DNA of 64,000 bases from Micromonospora globispora (lineage in GTDB: Bacteria; Actinomycetota; Actinomycetes; Mycobacteriales; Micromonosporaceae): assembly GCF_003857015.1 (NCBI RefSeq), contig NZ_QGGF01000612.1, positions 1-64,000 on the forward strand, given 5' to 3'. Under the pieces are notes generated by a model. It was not told where the DNA came from, did not search any database, and was given only the letters and a program-made list of their open reading frames with translations. A program made the position numbers and the translations under genes. Each line of letters starts with the position of its first letter. Positions within the stretch are counted from its first letter, which is position 1. Positions 57,177 to 64,000 of this stretch are shown piece after piece.

Positions 57177-58133
57177 CTAGAAGGGCGCGGTCGCCACGGC
57201 TTGGGCTGGTAGGAACCAGTCGTCGCCCGCGTACGAGGCGATGACTCGGGTCGCGCCCTGCCGCTTGAAGCTGATCGTCGGCGTGTATCCGCCACCCTCC
57301 GGGAGCGTGAAGCGGGCGACCTCCCAGGTCCGGCTGTCTGATGCGGCGGTGACCACCAGCTCGCAATTGACGTGGCAGCCCGCGAGATTGGCGTACATGT
57401 GCAGCGTGCCCTGTGGGTTCGCCCAGACGTTCATACCCACGTATGAGGCCCGGCGCTCCACGGTCACCGTCGCCGTCGCCTGTGCCGGCGCGTGCACGTC
57501 GTCGCCGTCGAAGGTGGCCAGGTACTCGTAGGTGCCCGCGGCCTGGGGATAGTCGTAGAACCAGTTGCCGGAGGATGCGAGCACGATGTCGGGCAGCGGT
57601 GTCACCTCGCCGTTGAACGTGCGCTGCATGTGAATCACTGAACCCGTTGCATCGGCGTAGTCGTCGAACCACAGCCCGAGCGTTCCCGAGATCGTGCAAC
57701 CGGCACAGGACGGATTGTTGGCGCTGAGGTTGAGGTGGGAAGGGACCCGGGTCACGGTGACCGTCGCCGTCGCCTGTGCCGGCGCGTGCACGTCGTCGCC
57801 GTCGAAGGTGGCCAGGTACTCGTAGGTGCCCTCGGCCTGGGGATAGTCGTAGAACCAGTCGCCCGACGATGTGACCACGATGTCCGGTAGGGGCGTCACC
57901 TCTCCGTTGAACGTCCGCTGCATGTGGATCACGGAACCGGTCACGTCGGCGTAGTCGTCGAACGACAGTGCAACCTTGCCCGTGATCGTGTAGCCGACGT
58001 ACGACGGACTGCTCGGGGTGATGGTGAGGTGAGATGGGACGGCGCCAACCGCTTGGGCGTTCGGCGGTGCCATGAGGACCGCCGCAGCGGCCGTGACGAT
58101 GAGCAGCAGCGCAGAACGAACTCGAGACCGCAT
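57177..58133 (-). CDS. Secreted protein with tandem Ig-like repeats
   Basis: The ATG at 58133 has GGGAGG 7 bases upstream and gives a signal peptide (RSRVRSALLLIVTAAAAVLM ending NAQA). The 318-residue protein has two nearly identical 98-residue Ig-like modules (VPSHLTITPSSPSYVGYTIT ... DWFYDYPQAEGTYEYLATFD; second copy starts VPSHLNLSANNPSCAGCTIS), then a third, more divergent module (RASYVGMNVWANPQGTLHMY). The fold resembles bacterial Ig-like (Big_5-type) domains. A pair of cysteines appears only in the second and third modules. No anchor is visible. Role: probably extracellular binding or structure. Confidence 0.8.
   Translation of the reverse strand: MRSRVRSALLLIVTAAAAVLMAPPNAQAVGAVPSHLTITPSSPSYVGYTITGKVALSFDDYADVTGSVIHMQRTFNGEVTPLPDIVVTSSGDWFYDYPQAEGTYEYLATFDGDDVHAPAQATATVTVTRVPSHLNLSANNPSCAGCTISGTLGLWFDDYADATGSVIHMQRTFNGEVTPLPDIVLASSGNWFYDYPQAAGTYEYLATFDGDDVHAPAQATATVTVERRASYVGMNVWANPQGTLHMYANLAGCHVNCELVVTAASDSRTWEVARFTLPEGGGYTPTISFKRQGATRVIASYAGDDWFLPAQAVATAPF
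57453..58040. repeat. Tandem duplication, two copies of 294 bp
   Basis: Copy 1 is 57747-58040 and copy 2 is 57453-57746, in frame and adjacent. Long stretches are identical (for example the part coding for HAPAQATATVTV and SVIHMQRTFNGEVTPLPD), while the beginning of each copy differs, which suggests gene conversion or selection on part of the module. Confidence 0.85.
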
Positions 58134-58246
58134 GGCCTGACCTCCCGTTGTGGGGCGCTCGCTGTCAGTCTCGACTCGCTGTTTGACGCAGGTCAATAGT
58201 TGATGCACGTCAAAAGACTGGCGGTGCTGAAACCGGGGCGCGGTGA

Positions 58247-59446
58247 CTAGGCGAGGCCGACCGGGGTCCCGCGGACCAGCACCTCACGCGGGACGCTCAG
58301 GAGCGAGGGGTCCTGGGCGAGGTCGCCGTCCACGATGAGTACGTCGGCGGCGTAGCCCGCAGCGAGCCGGCCGGTCTTCCCCGCGAGCCCGCATGCCTCT
58401 GCGGCCACCGACGTCGCGGCCGCGAGGGCCTCGGCAACGGTGTGGCCACCCTCGACCAGCTCCCCGATGGTGCGCCAGGCGTTGCCGTGCCGCTTGGCCG
58501 GGCCCATGCCGGAGTCCACGCCGGTGACCACGGCGACCCCGTGCTCGCGAAGCCGGCTGAACACGCCGATCCGCGACAGGTAGAACGCCTCGAAACTGGT
58601 GAAGCCCAGCCTCGCGGCGAGTGCCGCGAGCGGCGGCGGTGGTGCGGGCATCCGTGACAGGAGGGAGCGGTCGCTACCCATGGTGAGGTCGATGTAAACG
58701 CCCCGGCGGGCCACCTCGTGCAGCAGGTCGTCGTCGATGCGTGGTCCTTCGGAGGTGAGGCCGGTGAAGTGCTCGATCCCGTCGACGCCCGCCGCCACCG
58801 CGTTCCGCATGCCGATGGCTGAGTGTGCGTGCGCCACGACGGGGAGACCCGCGCCGTGCGCTTCGTCGACCAGTGCGGCGAGCTCGGCGACGGTGAACTG
58901 GGCACCCAGCTGGTCGGTTCCCAGCGTCGCGAACCCGCCCGAGGCCATCACCTTGATCACGTCGACGCCGCGCTCGGCGCGCGCCACGACCGCCGCCCGC
59001 AGGTCGCCGTCCACCACTCCGCCGAGGAAGTGGCAGTGCCCTCCCGGGGTCGTGAGCGGTGGCCCCGACGCGACCACGCGAGGCAGCCCCGGGCGGTCCC
59101 GGAAAACGAGGGTCCGGTAGTCGCGGTCGCCGAGGTCCCGGACGGTCGTCACCCCGGCCGCCGCGTGAGCACGCAGCGACTCAATGATGACGATGTCGAT
59201 CGCCTCGTCTGGCATCGCCCCGGCGCGCTCGAGCCCTCCGACGGTGCTGTCCGCGACCAGGTGGGTGTGGCAGTCGATGAGCCCGGGCAGCACCGTGCCG
59301 CCGTACTCCACTACCTCGACGCCGTCCGGCAGATCCCCCCGGCCCGTCTCGACCCCGACGATCTGGTCTGCCTCGAGGAACACGGTGGCGCCGCCGGGCA
59401 GGAACCGGGTGCCGTCAAATGCGTGTGCCGCGCGGATCGCGTGCAT
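58247..59446 (-). CDS. Amidohydrolase (imidazolonepropionase-related / prolidase-like)
   Basis: The 399-residue enzyme (ATG at 59446) has all metal-ligand motifs of the amidohydrolase superfamily: GLIDCHTHLVAD (HxH), IKVMASGGFAT (Lys), PVVAHAHSAIGMRNAVAAGV (His), GIEHFTG (His) and VTGVDSGMG (Asp). This order is that of the Xaa-Pro dipeptidase/ carboxypeptidase Sgx-type amidohydrolases. It would hydrolyse amide bonds of dipeptides or related compounds in the cytosol with two metal ions. An alternative start at 59509 exists. Monocistronic. Confidence 0.87.
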   Translation of the reverse strand: MHAIRAAHAFDGTRFLPGGATVFLEADQIVGVETGRGDLPDGVEVVEYGGTVLPGLIDCHTHLVADSTVGGLERAGAMPDEAIDIVIIESLRAHAAAGVTTVRDLGDRDYRTLVFRDRPGLPRVVASGPPLTTPGGHCHFLGGVVDGDLRAAVVARAERGVDVIKVMASGGFATLGTDQLGAQFTVAELAALVDEAHGAGLPVVAHAHSAIGMRNAVAAGVDGIEHFTGLTSEGPRIDDDLLHEVARRGVYIDLTMGSDRSLLSRMPAPPPPLAALAARLGFTSFEAFYLSRIGVFSRLREHGVAVVTGVDSGMGPAKRHGNAWRTIGELVEGGHTVAEALAAATSVAAEACGLAGKTGRLAAGYAADVLIVDGDLAQDPSLLSVPREVLVRGTPVGLA

Positions 59447-59576
59447 ACGACCACCATGCGGGGCCCGCTCTCCTGCTGCTATACCCCAACCGGGCCATTC
59501 AACCGTCACGTTCCTGACAAATATCGCCCCAGCGGGATCCCACTCAATGCTGGCCCGTCTACGCCGACGGCGCGGT

Positions 59577-59618
59577 GATCGCGAGGAGGCCCTACCCGAG
59601 TCGTACCTCCTCGCGATC
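59577..59618 (-). terminator. Strong 13-bp hairpin after the nor operon
   Basis: GATCGCGAGGAGG (59577-59589) and CCTCCTCGCGATC (59606-59618) are perfect 13-bp inverted repeats around a 16-base loop, downstream of the small membrane-protein gene (stop 59667) and upstream of the amidohydrolase start. There is no U-run, as is common for actinobacterial terminators. Confidence 0.65.
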
Positions 59619-59666
59619 CCGGACCCGGGGCGCCGGCGCGCGGTGCGCGACGCCCCCGGGGGTCAC

Positions 59667-60041
59667 TCAGCCGGGCGGGGGTGCGGGCCGCCGGAGCAGC
59701 CGCGGTGCCCTACGAGCGAGCAGCATTCCGTGCGGTAGCGCCACCGCGCCCAGCACCGCGATCTCGATCGGCCCGTGGTTGCGTACGAGTGCTGCCGCGA
59801 CCAGGACCAGTGCGATCGCCGCGACCGACAGGGCGATCACCGCGTGGAAACGGTGCACCTCCGAGTGCGGCCAGTCGGTCTGGTCGGCCGGTCGCGGCGC
59901 GTCCGGTACGGCCCGCCGGTAGCCGGCGAAGACCCGCGACGCCCAGGCGCTGGTGTTCTGCCGCCCCCAGATTTCCAGGGCGACCACCCCGGCGAGCAGC
60001 ACCAGCACGTACCCGGCGGCGAAGGCTGCCTCGCCACTCAT
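59667..60041 (-). CDS. Small membrane protein coupled to the NO reductase
   Basis: The 124-residue protein has three hydrophobic segments (AAFAAGYVLVLLAGVVALEI, HAVIALSVAAIALVLVAAAL, IEIAVLGAVALPHGMLLARR) and a polar loop with WPHSEVHRFH in which several His lie near the membrane. Its ATG overlaps the stop of the qNOR gene (ATGA), so it is made together with the reductase. It could be an assembly or accessory subunit. Not recognised as a named family. Confidence 0.72.
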   Translation of the reverse strand: MSGEAAFAAGYVLVLLAGVVALEIWGRQNTSAWASRVFAGYRRAVPDAPRPADQTDWPHSEVHRFHAVIALSVAAIALVLVAAALVRNHGPIEIAVLGAVALPHGMLLARRAPRLLRRPAPPPG

Positions 60042-62467
60042 CTCGTCGCCTCCGGCCCACCAGCAACCTTGTCCGCCACCCCGACGACCAGGTCAGCCGC
60101 GTCCGTGTCCTCGGCCTTGTCATCCGAGCTGTCCGGGACGATCTCGGTGAAGAGCAGCGTCTCGGCCGGCGCCTCCGGCGAGCGCGTCGTCTTGCTGCGG
60201 TAGCGGATGCCCAGGTAGCTCAGCCACAGCAGCGGCAGCACGCCGCCGACCATGAAGACCACGTCACCGGGGAGCCGCAGCCACTCGAGGAACATGTTGG
60301 TGCCGCCCTGCAGGTAACCGAGGCTGCGGCCGTCGGCGTACCCGGCGTCGACGACCTTGTAGAGCTGCAGGGCCCCGGCGGGCAGCAGCGTGGCGAACGA
60401 CATCCATGCCAGGCCCAGGTTGAGCGACCAGAATGAGATCGAGGCCAGCCGGTCCGACCAGCGTTCCTCGGGGATCAGGTAGCGCAGGGCGAACATAGCG
60501 AACCCGACCGCGAGCATGCCGTAGACGCCCATCATGGCGGCGTGCGCGTGGTTGGCGGTCAGGCCGGTGCCGATCTCGTAGTAGGAGACGATCGGCAGGT
60601 TGATCAGGAAGCCGAACACGCCGGCGCCGAGGAAGTTCCAGAACCCGACGGCGGCGAGGAACATGACGGCCCAGCGGTGCGGGAACGGGGTGCTCGACGC
60701 GCTCTTGCGGCGGGCGCCCAGTTGCAGGAAGCTCCACGCTTCCACGGTGAGGAACAGCAGCGGTACGACCTCCAGCGCGGAGAACGTCGCGCCGAGCGCC
60801 AGGTGCTCGGCCGGTTCGCCGGAGAAGTACAGGTGGTGCATGGTGCCGATGACGCCGCCCGCGCTGTAGAGCACGACGTCGAGGAAGATCACCGACAGGG
60901 CGACCCGCTCCCGTACGACGCCGAGCAGCACGAACAGGTAGGCGACGGTGGCCGTGGTGAAGAGTTCGAGGAAGTCCTCGACCCAGAGGTGCACCACGAT
61001 GAACCGCCAGAAGTCGGCCGCGGTGAAGTGGCTGTCCGGGCTGGCGAGCAGGCCCACGGCGTAGAACGCCGGCAGGGCGAGGGCGGCGAGGAAGAACAGC
61101 CACGGCATGTTGGCCAGGTGTTCGGTGCGCAGCCGGCGGCGCAGCCCGCGGAACAGGATGAACGCCCAGATGCCCATGCCGAGGGTGAGCAGCACCTGCC
61201 AGATCCGGCCGAGGTCGAGGTACTCGAAGCCCTGGTTGCCGAGCTGTGCCCACAGCGGGCCGAGCCAGCCGCGCATGCCGGCCAGCTCGCCGAGCAGGCT
61301 GCCGACGACCACCACGACGAGCGCGCCGAGCAGCAGCCGGGTCAGCAGCGCCTGCCGCTTCGGCTCCCAGCCGCGGGCGATCAGCGGCGCCAGGAAGATG
61401 CCGATGGCGAGGAAGGAGGTGACCACCCAGAAGATGGAGAGCTGCACGTGCCAGGTGCGGGTCAGGTTGTACGGCAGCCACTGGTCGAGCGGGAAGCCGA
61501 AGAAGCTCTGCAGGTCGGCCCGGTAGTGCTGGGTGGCGGAGCCGAGCAGCGTCTGCACCAGGAAGAGCCCGGACATGATGAAGAAGAACCAGGCGGTGGC
61601 GCGCTGCGCGGGGGTGAGCCTTACGTCGCGCGGTGCGTGGAAGCGCAGCTCCCGGTGGTCGCGGTTGTGCCAGCCGAGGAAGTTCCACCGGCCGAAGGCC
61701 GCGAACAGGGCGCCGGCCCCGACCAGCAGGAAGATCAGCGACAGTACGCTCCAGGTGACCGTGTGCCCGGTCGGCTTGTTGTCGACCAGCGGCTCTGAGG
61801 GCCAGTTGTTGGTGTAGGAGTACGTCTTGCTGGGCCGCTCCGCCGCGGACGCCCACGCCGTCCAGCCGAAGTACGCCGTCAGGTCGTGGATCTCCGCCGG
61901 GTCGGTGATCGCGTTGGGGCGCAGCCCGTTCTTGCCCTCGGGTGAGCTGAGCGTCGCGGCGTAGTGGGCGGTCAGCTCGGTGAACGCCTTGCCCTGGGCG
62001 GGGCTCCAGACCAGCGTGCCGGTCTTGTCGTCGTACCGGTTGGCTTTGAAGTCCTCGACGGTGCGGGCGTGCCCGGCCTCGGTGCCGCCGTACTGGTCCT
62101 GCACGGAGGTGGCGGCGCGGTGCAGGTAGTCGGCGGTGAAGTCCGGACCGAGGTACGCGCCGTGGCCGAAGATCGAGCCGTACTGCATGAGACCGTTGCG
62201 CAGGAACGCCTCCTGGCCCTGGCGGATGTCCTCGCCGGTGAACAGCAGCTGACCGTCCGACGTGGTCACCTTCTCCGGGATCGGCGGCTGCGCCTGGTAG
62301 GTGCGCATCGCCAGGAACCCGAGGACGAGGAACCCGGCGAGGGTGACCAGGATGGCAGCCTGCACCCAGCCGCGACCGATCATGCGGCCCCGCTTGCCCA
62401 CCCGGGTGCCGGTGGGGGGCGGCGCCGGGTCGGGTACGGCGTCGACGGGGGCTTTCGACATGACCAT
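60038..62467 (-). CDS. norZ: Quinol-dependent nitric oxide reductase (qNOR, single-subunit)
   Basis: The 809-residue protein has the N-terminal extension of quinol-type enzymes (IRQGQEAFLRNGLMQYGSIF, GHGAYLGPDFTADYLHRAAT) and a NorB-type core with about 14 helices. Heme- and iron-ligand histidines are in TRTWHVQLSIFWVVTSFLAI, VVHLWVEDFLELFTTAT (His and the essential Glu), GGVIGTMHHLYFSGEP and TANHAHAAMMGVYGM. It reduces two NO to N2O in the membrane with electrons from quinol and so detoxifies NO or supports denitrification. The ATG at 62467 follows GAGGAGA. Divergent to a DUF2249 gene. Confidence 0.93.
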   Translation of the reverse strand: MVMSKAPVDAVPDPAPPPTGTRVGKRGRMIGRGWVQAAILVTLAGFLVLGFLAMRTYQAQPPIPEKVTTSDGQLLFTGEDIRQGQEAFLRNGLMQYGSIFGHGAYLGPDFTADYLHRAATSVQDQYGGTEAGHARTVEDFKANRYDDKTGTLVWSPAQGKAFTELTAHYAATLSSPEGKNGLRPNAITDPAEIHDLTAYFGWTAWASAAERPSKTYSYTNNWPSEPLVDNKPTGHTVTWSVLSLIFLLVGAGALFAAFGRWNFLGWHNRDHRELRFHAPRDVRLTPAQRATAWFFFIMSGLFLVQTLLGSATQHYRADLQSFFGFPLDQWLPYNLTRTWHVQLSIFWVVTSFLAIGIFLAPLIARGWEPKRQALLTRLLLGALVVVVVGSLLGELAGMRGWLGPLWAQLGNQGFEYLDLGRIWQVLLTLGMGIWAFILFRGLRRRLRTEHLANMPWLFFLAALALPAFYAVGLLASPDSHFTAADFWRFIVVHLWVEDFLELFTTATVAYLFVLLGVVRERVALSVIFLDVVLYSAGGVIGTMHHLYFSGEPAEHLALGATFSALEVVPLLFLTVEAWSFLQLGARRKSASSTPFPHRWAVMFLAAVGFWNFLGAGVFGFLINLPIVSYYEIGTGLTANHAHAAMMGVYGMLAVGFAMFALRYLIPEERWSDRLASISFWSLNLGLAWMSFATLLPAGALQLYKVVDAGYADGRSLGYLQGGTNMFLEWLRLPGDVVFMVGGVLPLLWLSYLGIRYRSKTTRSPEAPAETLLFTEIVPDSSDDKAEDTDAADLVVGVADKVAGGPEATR

Positions 62468-62714
62468 GCGATCTCCTCGGGTGGATGCGAAGGTCGCGAC
62501 GGCCGGCGCCTGGAGAGCGACCCGTTCCAGCGGGCCGACCGTGAAACACGAGTCGTCCAGAAGAAACTAGCTATCCGGTTAAAAGCCTTCATGGGGCTAC
62601 CGACCCGGGCCGAAGGACCCGGTCCGATGGGGATTAGCTGACTTCTCCGATCCGCAGGCGCAGCACCGGGGAGACCGCGTGACGACGGCCTCACTGCGCG
62701 GGTCTAGCTTTATG

Positions 62715-62733
62715 ACGAACCTGTTCGTATAAA
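62715..62733 (+). promoter_or_regulatory. Operator-like dyad over the -10 region of the DUF2249 gene
   Basis: ACGAAC-CT-GTTCGT (62715-62728) is a perfect 6-bp inverted repeat with a 2-base centre, touching TATAAA (62728-62733), which would be the -10 box. It could be the site of a NO- or oxygen-responsive regulator for the divergent nor genes. The regulator is not identified. Confidence 0.5.
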
Positions 62734-62764
62734 CGTGGGTAGCCGAGACCTCAGGGAGGCAGCC

Positions 62765-62998
62765 ATGACCGAGGACCGTCAGCTCGACGTCCGCCAGGAG
62801 GCGCCGGCGCGCCGCCACGACCTCATCTTCGGCACGTACCACTCGCTCGGCGCGGGTGAGAGCTTCGTGCTGGTCAACGACCACGACCCGAAGCCGCTGT
62901 ACTACCAGTTCGCCGCCGAGCACCGCGGCCAGTTCAGCTGGGACTACCTGGAGACCGGCCCGGAGCGCTGGCAGGTACGCATCGGCCGCCCGGCGTAG
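62765..62998 (+). CDS. DUF2249 domain protein
   Basis: The 77-residue protein reads LDVRQEAPARRHDLIFGTYH, SLGAGESFVLVNDHDPKPLY, YQFAAEHRGQFSWDYLETGP, ERWQVRI, the DUF2249 pattern (EH.G.F.W and GPE.W.V.I). DUF2249 is often found with hemerythrins, NorB and other nitrogen-oxide genes, in line with its divergent place next to qNOR. GGGAGGC precedes the ATG at 62765. Function unproven; a redox or NO-related helper role is inferred. Confidence 0.88.
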   Translation: MTEDRQLDVRQEAPARRHDLIFGTYHSLGAGESFVLVNDHDPKPLYYQFAAEHRGQFSWDYLETGPERWQVRIGRPA

Positions 62999-63014
62999 GC
63001 AGTCGGGCGCTCGG

Positions 63015-64000
63015 TCAGCTCGCGGGCTGGTAGACGTACACCGGCTCTTTCCGGCCGGCGCGCTCCGGGCACCTGCCGCTCGGGCCGCCCACCATGCCGA
63101 GCCGGCCGTCCTCGCACACGGTCAGGTAACCCCTGCCCTGCCAGAACCCCTCCACGCAGGTGAACCACCGGCACACGTCGGGAGCCGGCTCGTGGACGAG
63201 GGTGCCGCCGCAGTAGTTGTAGCCGTACGGGTTCGCCGGAGCCCCACACCGGTCCGCCGGTGTCGGTGAAGGCATGCCCGGAGAGCCGGTGGGGCCCGGT
63301 GCCGGGTCGATGAGGCCCGGAACCGGGATGGGCTGGGACGCCTCCGGATCGGCCGTACGGGGGCCCGGCGCGCCGCTGGTGACATCGGGATCCGCAGCCT
63401 GGGAAGGAGCGGTGCTGGGCACCGAGGGACCGGTGGTGGGAGCGGCGCTGGGCGGTGTCTCGGTGCCGGGTCCGGTGCCCCGGGTGATGGGAGTGCCACC
63501 ATCCAGGGCGCCTCGCGGGCCCTCGGGCCCGGCCGAGTCGGCCGTCATGGCGTACGCGGGCAGGGCGATGAGCGCGACGGCGGCGGCGATGATCGCAGGG
63601 TGGGCGAGGCGGGCCCGCGCCGGCGCATGCTCCGCCGTGACCACCACCGGCGCCGGCGGCCGCGACCGCCGGTTGGCGGCCACCGCCTCGTCGAGCCGGG
63701 CGAGCACGACGCGGCGCTGACCGATGAAGTCGGCGTACGCCATGGTCAGCCGCAGCCGGAAGCGGGCCGCGGCGTCCAGGGGCACCCGGAGGCCGGCGAC
63801 CGGCCCGCCGTCAAAGGTGTGCAGCAGCGTGATCGGCGCCGCCGGGTGGTGGGCCAGGCCGCTGAGCTCCAGGTACGTCCACTCGCGATCGCCCTCGCGC
63901 CCGAAGAGGATCACGCGGCGGTCGGTGACCACGGCCGTTCCGGCGTCGGTCACTCGTACCCCGTTGGGCAGGCGTGGTGTCCGCCGTGTTCGCTGGACGG
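63015..64000 (-). CDS. Membrane protein with PH-like N-terminal domain, 5' end beyond window
   Basis: The frame is open to the right edge, so the N-terminus is missing. What is visible reads LPNGVRVTDAGTAVVTDRRV, ILFGREGDREWTYLELSGLA (a PH-like or bPH beta pattern), a hydrophobic helix (IIAAAVALIALPAYAMTA), a Pro/Thr/Ser-rich linker, and a Cys-rich C-terminus (DRCGAPANPYGYNYCGGTLV, DVCRWFTCVEGFWQGRG, TVCEDGRLGMVGGPSGRCPE). The N-terminal part should be cytoplasmic and the Cys-rich part outside. This composition is frequent in actinobacterial proteins of unknown function. Confidence 0.7.
   Translation of the reverse strand, partial: VQRTRRTPRLPNGVRVTDAGTAVVTDRRVILFGREGDREWTYLELSGLAHHPAAPITLLHTFDGGPVAGLRVPLDAAARFRLRLTMAYADFIGQRRVVLARLDEAVAANRRSRPPAPVVVTAEHAPARARLAHPAIIAAAVALIALPAYAMTADSAGPEGPRGALDGGTPITRGTGPGTETPPSAAPTTGPSVPSTAPSQAADPDVTSGAPGPRTADPEASQPIPVPGLIDPAPGPTGSPGMPSPTPADRCGAPANPYGYNYCGGTLVHEPAPDVCRWFTCVEGFWQGRGYLTVCEDGRLGMVGGPSGRCPERAGRKEPVYVYQPAS

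Noticed and set aside
60542-61798. 418-codon plus-strand frame antisense to the NO reductase
   Set aside because: It is Glu/Gly/Val-rich shadow sequence opposite a clear qNOR gene.

Overview
The window is high-GC DNA (about 75% G+C in a hand-counted line of the core-like part) with GTG, ATG and TTG starts, strong GGAGG ribosome sites, many 4-base gene overlaps, many one-component regulators, and SOUL, SUKH-3, NlpC/P60 and qNOR genes. This points to a filamentous actinomycete; the mix looks like Micromonosporaceae, but that is inference from gene content. No rRNA, tRNA or CRISPR array was recognised.

Layout. 0-3 kb: a small conserved gene running off the left edge, a DUF234-type ATPase and a decayed rhodanese fragment. 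3-6.6 kb: lipoprotein, membrane protein, and a ParA ATPase translationally coupled to a small SAP/Rho_N-like protein. 6.8-10.5 kb: two aldo/keto reductases, an SDR and an XRE regulator. 10.5-15.6 kb: secreted Ig-like protein, GNAT, SUKH-3, a self-regulated ArsR-SRPBCC-DHFR operon and a GYD protein. 15.7-19.5 kb: a membrane-anchored NACHT/STAND-like NTPase and TspO. 19.5-25 kb: a zinc-ribbon protein, an SF1-type helicase, an NlpC/P60 hydrolase, and a chimeric pseudogene made from pieces of the zinc-ribbon and helicase genes. 25-36 kb: TetR with a palindromic operator, a GNAT-SnoaL fusion, an EamA exporter, a SUKH-3 pseudogene, HxlR/hydrolase, GDPD and phosphodiester glycosidase, MarR and GIY-YIG.

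34.9-52.2 kb is accessory DNA with lower G+C (about 63% in one hand-counted line). A three-gene operon (one gene DivIVA-like) and a GntR regulator diverge from a dyad-rich 400-bp control region. Next come an EVE-HNH pseudogene, a NaeI-family restriction endonuclease and its C5 methyltransferase. Opposite to these runs Vsr, then four tightly packed genes: a sacsin-like GHKL ATPase fused to an SF2 helicase, a NERD nuclease-helicase, a DrmA-like helicase and a DrmB-like DUF1998 protein. A convergent wHTH-HNH nuclease closes the block. DrmA and DrmB are DISARM core proteins, but DrmC, DrmD and DrmE are absent. The locus is therefore best read as a DISARM-related system of unfamiliar composition sitting beside a NaeI restriction-modification unit. 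It is the most interesting object in the window.

52-64 kb: a response regulator whose sensor kinase is a pseudogene, an EgtD-like methyltransferase coupled to a membrane protein, scrambled MMPL transporter remnants, a secreted protein with a 294-bp tandem duplication, an amidohydrolase, a nitric-oxide module (quinol NO reductase, small membrane protein, divergent DUF2249), and a PH-like membrane protein running off the right edge.
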